Source of the DNA: Bacteroidaceae bacterium
Lineage (GTDB): Bacteria; Bacteroidota; Bacteroidia; Bacteroidales; Bacteroidaceae
Assembly: GCA_017469525.1 (NCBI GenBank)
Contig: JAFUGG010000056.1
Location: 1 to 48,708, forward strand
Length of the DNA: 48,708 nucleotides
Reading direction: 5' to 3'
The notes below the pieces were generated by a model. That model was not told the origin of the DNA, searched no databases, and saw nothing but the letters and a program-made list of their open reading frames with translations. Within the stretch, counting starts at the first letter, position 1. Each line of letters starts with the position of its first letter. This document shows, piece by piece, positions 9,227 through 19,400 of this stretch. The translations under genes and the position numbers were made by a program.

Positions 9227-10417
9227 CTATGACGACAGCCACCAGCTGTCCTTCGTGCGACAGAGGGCTTGCGCCAGGCAGTTCATCGTCTTGCAGTAGG
9301 TGACGGAGAGGGACTCGTCCTTCGGCCGGTACTGGTACTGCCAGGGGGTGACTATCAGCAGGCGACCATTGGCGCAGAGGTCCATGCGGTCTGCAGAGGG
9401 ATGGTAGCGCTCGGCAAAGCCGTTATCGGCAATGACAATCACGGCGTAACCGTGATTTACGACCTCATTCATTATCTCCTGCTCGCCTTTTGCGATGCGG
9501 GGTGAGACGAGAACCGTCCCTTTGGCTGCCTCTTCGAGGCAACGGGCTTTCTGCTCTGCCAGTCGCGAGGCGTCCTTGCGATGGCAGACAACGGGGAGGC
9601 ATCGATGCTCGGTGAGGAGGGCGCGGTTGCCGTAGGTGTGGCAGGCGACCATTCCGCCTGCCTGAAGCAGGCGGCACTCCGTTTGGGCGAGAGCTTCGGG
9701 CGAAGCGGCGTTCTCGCGCTGGAGATAGCCGCGCAGAGCGGGAAGGGTGAGGGCGGTGTCGATGCCGCCCTGCTGGGGGCGCAGCCAGTCGCGGTGCTCC
9801 ATGCGAAGCAGGCGGCTGCGGGGATTGCCAGCGATGTAGGCTCGCTGCATGGCGAGTTGCCGGGCATCAACAGGCATCACATCGCAGTAGCCGCGGGTGA
9901 AGAGGGGCGGGAAGCTGGGCTTCTCGGTGCCGGCGGCTGAACCGCCGGCCTCTGTGGGAGCAGGGGAGGCGGGGGAGATGCCGGCGGCCGAACCGCCGGC
10001 TACTGTGGCGGCTACTGTGGCGGCAGGTTCTGCCTGCCGCATCTGCCAGCACTTCTTAGCGCAGCCATACTTGAAGCCGGCTATCACCTGTCCAAGATGG
10101 ACGGCCTTGCCGCTGTAGCTCAACAGCCTGCCAGTCACGTTCAATAAGATATGCACGTGTTCGGGCATGATGGCATAGGTGTCGACCTGCACCATCGGAT
10201 AATGAGCGGATATGCTTTGCAACAGCTCACGCTCCACCATCGCCCCGACGGGCGAGAGCACCGTGCGTGGTGCATCAGGATGACCGTCGGGCTTGGCGGC
10301 ATCTCCTGTGACGTGGCCCAACGACTGCCCCTGCTTCTTATCCACGCTCAGCGTGATGTGGTAGAAGCCGGCGGCAGTGTAGTTGTGGCTGCTTGAGCGG
10401 CGTTGCATACTGTGCAT
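9227..10417 (-). CDS. REP-associated tyrosine transposase (RAYT) fused to a DprA/SLOG-like domain
   Basis: A 396-residue protein. The N-terminal part is an IS200/TnpA-REP-like HUH transposase. It has the fold start GFYHITLSV, the metal-binding HUH motif in MPEHVHILLNV (H87, H89), and a Tyr helix candidate at Y117 (AGFKYGCAKK). After a linker come the family landmarks FTRGYCD and AYIAGNPRSR (about 173-203). The linker (about 131-166) is low complexity (GGSAAG twice, ATVAATVA) and is encoded by REP-like palindromes. Residues about 255-396 form an extra domain: LVSPRIAKGEQ, VIVIADNGF, YHPSADR, GRLLIVTPW and CKTMNCLAQALC recall the Rossmann-like SLOG/DprA family. The start is 6 nt after the stop of giant gene B and in the same frame, which suggests co-transcription. 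RAYTs are single-copy housekeeping-like relatives of transposases. The DprA-like assignment is by motif pattern only. Confidence 0.85.
   Translation of the reverse strand: MHSMQRRSSSHNYTAAGFYHITLSVDKKQGQSLGHVTGDAAKPDGHPDAPRTVLSPVGAMVERELLQSISAHYPMVQVDTYAIMPEHVHILLNVTGRLLSYSGKAVHLGQVIAGFKYGCAKKCWQMRQAEPAATVAATVAGGSAAGISPASPAPTEAGGSAAGTEKPSFPPLFTRGYCDVMPVDARQLAMQRAYIAGNPRSRLLRMEHRDWLRPQQGGIDTALTLPALRGYLQRENAASPEALAQTECRLLQAGGMVACHTYGNRALLTEHRCLPVVCHRKDASRLAEQKARCLEEAAKGTVLVSPRIAKGEQEIMNEVVNHGYAVIVIADNGFAERYHPSADRMDLCANGRLLIVTPWQYQYRPKDESLSVTYCKTMNCLAQALCRTKDSWWLSS
9929..10040. repeat. Three REP-like palindromes inside the RAYT reading frame
   Basis: GCCGGCGG/CCGCCGGC stems with 5-nt loops occur at 9929-9949 and 9980-10000 (51 bp apart, so in frame), and GCGGCAGG/CCTGCCGC with loop TTCTG occurs at 10020-10040. 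They encode the low-complexity linker of the RAYT protein between its Tyr helix and its C-terminal transposase motif. Their form (8-bp GC-rich stem, 5-nt loop) resembles REP units. Confidence 0.75.
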
Positions 10418-10423
10418 TGTCTG

Positions 10424-13400
10424 TTATCTTACGTATATCTTCTTGTTGTTGACGATGTAGATGCCTCGTTCGGCATGTGTCTCGATGGTCTGTCCGGGCT
10501 GGATGGTGAAGACTCGGATGAGTGCTCCGCCGGCATTGACGATGCGTACCGATGTCTCCTCGAGGAGTCCGGACTGGACGAAGATGCGTGAGTTCTTGGC
10601 GTAGACGATGAGTTCGCCGCCGAGTTCATCCTCGGGTTGGGTCGTCTCTTCCTCGTTGCCCACGGATGAGCTTACGCGGTTGAAGGTGATGGCGCGTGTC
10701 ATCGGACCCTTGAACTCCTTGGCTCCGCCGCCTCCGGCTGCCGTGAAGTACGGGCGGAAGGGCACTGCTGCCGTGGCGTCTGCCGTCACCTCGTAGCTGT
10801 CGCCGTCGGCATTGAGCACGTAGGCTCCTGCGTCGATGGTGGAGTTGATGTAGGTGGGCATGAAGACGTATCCGCCGAACTCTGTCTTCTTCGCTGCAAG
10901 CTCGTCGTCGCTCTTGGCGATGCTTCCGCCTGCAGGGGAAGCGAAGGTGATGGTCTGTGCGTCGAGTGCATCGACTGCATCGAGAGGATGCTCAGGCACG
11001 AAGGTGCCGCTGAGGTCGAACTCATAGTATGTCGAGCCTGGGAGACCAATGATGTACGGCTTGCCACCCTCGGAGTAGGGATAGTCGCTGTAGGTCTTCG
11101 CTGCGGCATAGTACTGCTGCTGGTAGATGTCGGTGTTCTTGTCCTGACGGTCGTCGCCAGCATACTGGTAATAGTAGTCCCAGAGGAAGGTGTTGGTGTA
11201 GTCCTTCTCGTTGGCACCGGCACTCGGGTAAGTGAAGTTAGCCTCGTAGATGTCTCCCTTGACTGTGCCGCCGTCGGCAAAGCCACGGAGCCAGTACTCA
11301 TGGCCGACTGTGCTTCCTGTGTAGAAGTGGGTCAGTTCGCCCTTATCCTGTGTGGTGACGAGCTCAGCCTGGAAGGGCAGACAGATGCCATCCCATCCCT
11401 TCGTGGTGCGAACGGGCGTCGGGTCGCTGCTCCACGTTGCCTCAACATAGTTGTCGGGCACGCGCTGGTACCACATGCGCTTAGCCGCTGCATAGGTGTA
11501 GGCGATAGGAGCATTGAAGTCCTGCTTGTCCACGAGGTAGTGGTCGATGGCAGACTGATAAGTGTAGTCGCCTTCGGTCGTTGCCTGCTGCACGACATGA
11601 CCCCTGACGTTGCCTGCATTCTGGATAGCAACGGTGCGGTAGTCACTGTTGGACTCGGCAAAGTTCAGGTCGCGGAAGTAGTTGACGAGGACGCTGTTGG
11701 TCTGCGCATTCTTACTGCCTGGCATGTCGGTCTTCGGCGTGTATGCCAACAGGTTCTGTGTGAGGCCCTGAGTCTGGATGGCATCGAGTCGCTCGTAGTC
11801 GAGCAACGGCTGATAGCCACCGGCACGGTCTTTGAAGTCGCTGGCCACACCAGCCACTACGCCCTGATAGCCGTGGGTATCGCCATTGCCACCAGTGAAG
11901 TCGATGGCTGTCATGCCACGATGCGGGTGGGTCTGATAGCTGACACCATTAGCGGTGAAGTCGAAGCTGTCAACGAAGGCGGCGCGTGCGTTGAAGATGG
12001 CGCTCTGACCGTAGGTGCCGTTCTGGAAGTAGGCCGGTGCACGGTAGATGCGGTTCTCCGAGCGGTCGTTGATGTCGTTGACGAGCAGTCCGTGACGGCT
12101 GTTGTCCACATCCTCGCCAGTGCCTGTGGTATGATGCTTGGCCACTGCCTGCGGATGCTGAGCGTGTGCTATGACATTGCCACCGGCGCCAGTCTGAATG
12201 TTGTACGTGAGCTTCTGTCCGAAGAAGATGTAGTCGTCGGGGAAGAGCGGCAGGTAGCCGTAGTCGGAAGAGAAGCGCATGTCGGGCTTCAAAGGCTTCT
12301 TGCCGTCGGAGAATCGGAAGTCGCCGTCGTCGACGTACTTCTCGACGTAGCCCACCTTGCCGCCCGTCGTCTTGTCGAAGCGAGCATAGTCGGTGTCGGC
12401 ATAGTTGAGCGTGTAAACCATGTTGGCGTAGGTGGGGACGTAGCCTGCATCGCCGGGCATACGGCCCTGAGCGTCCTCAATCTGAGTGGACGTATCCTTC
12501 TGCAGTTCGCCGCTGGGCAGGCGGTAGAAGATGTTGTCGTTGACTTCGCCGTCGGTCTTCTGTGCGAAGAGGCGGTAGCGTGCCTCGAGGTAGTAGCGGT
12601 TGAGGTCGTAGGCCACGGAGCCGTTCACGAAGTCCTCGACCGGACGTTCCGTTATCTCGAGGCTGCCGGTAGAGCCCGTGAAGGTGCTGTTGACATCGGG
12701 ATAGTAGGAGTTGATGACCCTGGCACCTGCATCGGGGCTGGCATAGACAGCCTGGCCGGAAGGTGCGGCAGCCGAGGTCCAAACCCATGCATTCTCGATG
12801 CGTCCCTCGCCGGTATTGGCAACGCCGCCGGTGGTGAAGTTGCCCATGACGCCCAGGTTATAGACGCGGCCGCAGAGCCGACCGAAGAGGGAGTTGTTCA
12901 GGCCCGTCACCGTGTTGCCGTTGCCATGGAAGATGCCGGTGAAGCACTGGGTGTTGTCGCCGATAGGCGTCCACGACGGCAGCTGCGAACCAACTTCGCT
13001 CTGGAGGAAGAACTCGAGGCCGTTGGCGCCCGTGATGTTGCGCGACTTGCCATCCACATCCTCGTTGTACTGGCTACCGTAGCTTGTGTTGACGATGCGC
13101 CAAACGGCCTGCATGGCATCCAGCTCGTTGCTGTACTCGCGAACCACCTCGGCCTCGTCCTTATCCCTGATGGCCTCGCCATAGGTGTCAACAGAACGTC
13201 CGTCGATGTAGATCTTCGGGGCGCGGTCGTTGTCACGATGGTTGATGTACATGTGGAAGGGGTTGTTGATGACGTCGGCCATGCGCTGGTAGTTGGCCAC
13301 ATGGATGGGCACAGGATCGGAGAAGGTCTTGCCCATACGGGTCAGTGCGTAGTAGGCGACGTAGTAGTCGTTCTGGTAGAAGTAGAGCGGCTCGCCACCG

Positions 13401-16400
13401 TTGACGTATTCGCGTCCGTTGCGATGGTGCTTGGCATTGTCCTCGGTGGGATAGATTTCCCATCCGCCGCCCAGGATCGGGAAGGCACCTTCCTGAATGG
13501 TGGGAATGTCGAGGGCGACGGTCTCGAGCGGCAGGATGAGGTCGGGCTCCTTGAGCGAACCGATGACGGGCGTGCCACTGAGGAACTTGATGCGGATGTT
13601 GATAATGTGCTTCTCGACACGCGTCTCATAGTTCATGCCGCTGGCGTCGCTCTCGGTGTAGGAATACTCGTAGATGGCTGTGACATAGCGGTCGCGCTGC
13701 AGGGCGTCGATGTTGGCCGATACGGGCACATAGAGAGTGGTCTCCTCGATAGGTATCTCGCCGCTGATGTCGAAGTGCATCTGATAGTTCGGGATGGATG
13801 CCATCGTGGTAGAGTTAATGACCGTTCCGACGGGAACAGACGAGCCCTTGGCATAGGACGTGTTGTTGATGTCGGTCACCTCAGTCGGGAAGTCTGGTAT
13901 GCCGGAACCATGGCTCTGGATGTTGCCGTCGTTGGCGCCCACCGGATACTCCTCGATGCAGAAGTAGTATGTGCCAATGCCGTGAGTGCCTTCTTCGCTG
14001 TAAGGAATGACAACCTCCTCGACATATCCTTGCTGAGTAGTGGTCAGGTTGCTATAGTCCTTGTGCGAAATTGTCTTACCAGCATTATACATATTACCGG
14101 CCACCTCGAAGGTGTTCTTGACGACGAACGTATGGTAGTTGCCATCGGCCCAGTCGTTGCCGTCCATGTCCGTGAGGTGAGCGTCGCTCACGGCAAAGCT
14201 TGCATAGAACTTGCGGTCGTTGGGCAGGTTCTCATACTGCTCGTTGTTGAGCTCGGTGCCTTCCGAGACGGAGATGTTGTCGGCATCCTTTGCATACTGG
14301 AAGTTCTCGTCGGAACTGTCGGAGTTGAACGTTGCCGTGTAGTCGAGCCTTGCAGAGGCTGCATAGAACGGCTGTCCGGGAAGGTCGAACACGCTGATTG
14401 CAGAGTTGTGGTTGGTGCCGCCCACCTGGTTGATGTAGCTCGTGTAGTCGCCTATCGAACCGTAGTGGTATGCACCCTGGGCATGATCCGATACATAATT
14501 ATTATAGAGCAGAGCGTCGAGCGCATCGTAGTTGTAATTGAAGTGGGAGCGCTCCTCAGGCAGCAGCTGGCAGTAGTCGACACCATTGTAGTTCTTGCCC
14601 GCCTCATAGTACTTACCGCCCCATGAGCCGTCCTTCGTACAATAGTATGCCTGCTGGAACCTCTCTTGAATGTCGCCACCCCATGCGCTATACTCAGACT
14701 CTCCTACCAGCTGGTTGAGCACGCGGTAGTCTCCGCTGCCTACGAGCACTGTGCTGACACAGATGTAGGCGGGTTCGAAGTAGGTCGAAGCGCTGGTAAT
14801 GGCGGCATAGTCTGTCGACGATATAGGCGTGCCCTTAGTGAAGGATTTCAACTGGCCTCCCACGTTAACCTCACAGTCTTCCTTAGCAAGGTATGCAGCC
14901 GTGAACTCAGCCTGGGTCTGAGTGGCATTGTTTTGGACGTCGGCCGTCTGCATCGTGTACACGTTGTGAGAGATGATGTCCTCCTTGCGGAACACATACT
15001 GTCCGTAGGTGCCCGATTCGTTGCAGGCGAACGTAGCGCTCTTGACATACTTCTCTTTCTCCAGGTCGGAGAGTGCTTCCCAGTCTTTCTTCTTTATCGG
15101 AGTGCCGCCAGCCTCGCTGATGAGGCGATAGTAGTCGTCGCGGCTGGAAGGATTGGAGAAGTCGAGAGTGAGCAGGTAGCCATTGTCGTGGTTCACCTCA
15201 TTGATGACGAAGAAGAGATTCTGAGGATTGATGGGCTGCATGGTGTCCTCGTCGAGAATAACATTGCCGCTGTCATCATACGCCGTCTTACCGGCAAGTG
15301 CTTCGTAGGCACTCCGAGTGATGGCTTCGCGCGGGTAATACTTCCTGCCATCGATGGTTGCCTCTGTGTTGCAGACCATAGCATCGCCTTCCATCACGAA
15401 CATGCTGCGCTCGGCATTGGTGGCATTGTACCAATCCCAGTAGCTGATGGGGTCACCCTGTCCGTAGGTCTTGACCACAGCGTTGCGGGCGATGGAGATG
15501 GAGTCGGAGATGGAAAGGGAAGGATCGGCCGAATTGTAGGAGCGAAGTGCCAGCTGGGAAGGATCGGCATAAAGGCCGGGTATCACGTTGAGCAGACGCA
15601 GTTTGGCATTGCCCTGGATGGACATGGTGAGCGGGATGCTCATCTCGGTATTATAAGCATCGGCTCCGCCTGTGTAAGCCGACACAAGCTGTTCATATAC
15701 ATAGTACTCACCACGGATGTACCAATAATGAGCGGGTGAGGCATCGGCACCGACATACTTCTTCGACTCGGGGAAGCAGTCATCAAGGATGTGCTTGGGC
15801 AGCGAGTGGATGAAGTTGCCAGAGGTCTGCATATCATTGTCTTCAGTAGCCGCGGCATAGGTGAACGCACGGTTCGTGACGAGGTTCTGGTTGGCATCGG
15901 AGATGACGTCGGCATACATGGGAGTGTGCGTGGGCACACCATGGATGTTCTTGGCATAGACGTAGCCACCACCTTCGCCGGGAGAGACATTGAGCAAGTC
16001 GAGCTCTACGACACCGGTGATGGGACCATAGACCTTGTTGCCACTCGTATCAAGCTCCTTCACGATTTCGAGGAACACGCCAGAGGAAAGTGCTATCTTG
16101 TTGGGAGCACTACCATCGTTGCGCATATTGTCGTTGATATGTTCCTCCTTCCATTCGTAATAGGTCTTTCCGTCTGCTGCATAGTCGCCTGTAACGGCAC
16201 TGTTCGTCTTGCGCACTTCTGAGAAGTTCACATCGGATGTGACGCCACCGAGGAACTTCACCACATTATTGATACCGAAGTAGCTGCCATGCTCAAGATT
16301 CTGGTTGAGGGAGAGCTCGCCCACACGGTTGATGGTGTAGTTGGTATAGTCGGCCTCAGCCTCGTCCTGTGCACGGTCGATGGCTCCGTGGAGCACCAGT

Positions 16401-19400
16401 CGGCTGCCTTTGATGCCACTGAAGTCGCAACGCTGGACAGTGTTGATGAAGCGTCCCTCGTTGACGATGGACTGCTTGCGCTTCCATTTGTCCTTGTCTG
16501 CATCGTCCACCAAGAGGAACACGTCGTGCAGGATGATGTCGCCCTTTTCATAGGGATAATATGCCTCGACGCATTCGTACTGTGTGGTATAGAACGACTG
16601 CTGGCGGACGGTCAGCGCATTGAATTCCTCGTCAGAGTCCACACCTCCGGAAGGCGAATACCAGTCGGTGCCGTAGTTGGTGATGTTGAGTTCGCGGTAG
16701 CCGTCGACGAAAGTGAGGTTGCCGTCGCCATAGAGTCCGCCTACTCCCTTGCCTCCGACGCTGATGAGGTCTCGCGAATAGACATCGATTACAGCGGCGG
16801 TAGAGTTGCCATAAACGGTCTTCGAGAAGGCCATAATCTTATCGCTACCGGCCGAGACGTTACCGCCGGCAAAGACTGCGTTGTAGATGGTGACACCTGT
16901 CTGATCCACCTTTGCCCACAACTGCTTGTCTGCGTCGCTGTTGGTCAGCTTGTCGAGCTTGGTGTTAGGAATATAGTCGCGCTTATTGTAAGCCGTGCCG
17001 TCAATGCTGACAGCTTCCAAAGCCCTGCCATAAGCCTTCACTTCCACACGAGTGTCTTCAGAGAGCTTCTTCGTGCTGTAATCTTCATAATACCATCCGT
17101 CTGCCTGCTTGCCATATTGGCTATAGACGAATCCGACGTTACCACCGCCGAACACATTGCCATAACCCTTTGACACTCCCTCGAGAGTGCCAATTGTGCC
17201 AAAGTGGATGTTGACATCGGTCTGTCCGAAGACGTAACCATTGGTATTGCCTTCCGTCTTATCCTCGGTCTTCCAGTTGTTGAAGCCTCGGCCTCCGCCA
17301 AAGACATCGCGCAGCACATGTCCGCCCATCATGGTGACGTGCGTCTCGCCGGGTTTATATATAGTTACTTCAAACTCGTCGGATGCATTCTTGGCTTGTG
17401 TGCCGCGACCGACGGTAGCAATCTCGCCACCGCCATACATACTGTTGCGGATGATGCCATTCCACAGGGTGACGTTAGCAATATCGACATCGCTGTTGGC
17501 TGCATAGCCGCCGCCAAAGGCATTGCCCGCCTCGAACATGATATTGTCGCCCACGACATCCTGGTCGAGTTCCTCGACGAAGTAATAATCCTCCGCGCTG
17601 AGGTCATCGCCGCGTTTCAGCGGGATGTACTTCACTTCTCCGTTTACGACAGAAAGTCTGTAATAGTTATTTTCTGATGCGGTGATTTCATCCTTATGTT
17701 TGCTTTGGTAGCCGACAGCACCGTTGAATATATCAAGGTTGGCCGTGCCTCGCACAACACCGCCTTCACCGCCGGCATAGGCATTACGCCGAACAGCGGG
17801 TACGCCATTGAAGTAGAAAAACTCATCCTCGTCGATGGTGTTGTCTGCCGCGTATGCAGAAGAAAATTCAGATGCAATATCTTCTGCCGGACGACCTATG
17901 ATGACATTGGTTACTCCCAATACGTCGTTGCTTAAGTTGGTATGTCCATCGGCATCATTATGTTTGCCCACAGGACCTTCCCATCCGCCACCATAGACAT
18001 TACGGGCTGTGCCGCCTTTAATGTATGCAGTGGATGAAGCAGTGAAGGTGCCAAGCCTCAATGTGTCCATTACAGCACCTGTAGTACCTGCCGCATAGAG
18101 GTCCTTCGTCACAGTGCCGCCAAGAAGGTCGATGTAGGACGTGCCGCTGACGACGGCCGTGGTGCGCTGTGCTTCCAGATTCCAATGAGACTTCTGCGTA
18201 TCGTTGAAAGCATTGTACTCATTGGCACCGACGATTGTTCCGCTGGTGTAAGCACTGTATGCATTGTAAGCCTCCAGTGCAGACTGATACTTAGCCCTGG
18301 CCTCTGCGTCCAAGTCATCGGGAGACGTGGCTCCAGAGATATAGTCTGACGGCTGGGGCTGAGTGTTGCCTGCAAAATTGCCGTCGAACTTGTAAGTATA
18401 GATATGGCTACCCAGACCGGCACCATAGGCATAGTTCAATACGTTTGTACCTTTATTAATATGTACATTAGTATTATACTTCTCTGCTACGTTGACATTG
18501 TCGTTGGTCGGTCCGTAGTCAGCATAGAGCTGGTTGGAGTGAGCCAAGGCATTGTCAAGGCCACCGTGGTCATAAGAAGCATCTGTCGTTCCGTAGTCGC
18601 CAGGCATGGCAAGACTCCAGCCATTTGCATCGGCCAGAGCTTGTGCTGATTCCTTATTATATACACTACCTGCCTCGCCGCCGCCGTAAACTTCATAAAC
18701 CGTAGCGCTGTCGAGCATATTCACTTCCGTGTATTGTGCCCATGTGTTCTCGCCATAGCCGGCACCGAAGATATTGGCGTGGGTCAGTCCGTATGTTTGA
18801 TGCACGTACTTCACCGGCGTGAGAATGTTGACGTGTGCATAGAGTGTACGGCGATAACTGTTGTTGCCGCCATAGATTGTCCTGACGCGGGCGTCTTTAC
18901 CCTTGAAGTTCACATTCGATTCGTAAACGTCGCAAGGATAAAGATTGCCAAGCAAATTGCCGTCGGCAGCTGAAACACCGTATGCACCACCATAGAGGTA
19001 GTTCAAGTCGATGGTTGAGCCTTCGGGCACGTTCACAATGGTGCGACGTGTGAAGCCTTGCTTATAGCTTCCGCCATAGACAGAGTTGATGTTGCCGCGC
19101 ACGAGGTCGATGACAGCTGCTGCTGTGACGTCGCCTTCTGTTTCTTCGTTAGTACGAACCGTAGCGGCAGGGACTTCCATGCCGATGCCACTATAGTCGC
19201 CTGCACCGAACACTTCCAGACGACCGAAGTTCTCCACGTCGGCCGGAATGTCAACCAGCACATAGCTATTACTCTGCAAGAGGTCCTTATCTCGTTCGTT
19301 GTAGTATCCTTGTCCGCCACCATATACACGCGTGATGCTGTTGCCTGCATCGTATACGGGGCGGAAGTTGACAAAGGCATTGCTGATGAAAGGCTTGATA

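Noticed and set aside
8955..9242. In-frame upstream extension of giant protein A, including a start at MNIQYTAIPKN (9140)
   Set aside because: The extension translates a 22-bp array whose units shift frame and a REP-like hairpin, and it would place the signal peptide some 60 residues inside the protein. The start at 8954 is preferred, though the MNIQYT start is not formally excluded.
10988..14626. Open frame of 1212 codons on the plus strand opposite giant gene B
   Set aside because: It has no signal, domain or plausible start, and its product is a biased Val/Gly/Asp-rich mirror of the Gly/Tyr/Asn-rich sense protein. Long antisense frames follow from the GC-rich repeat codons.
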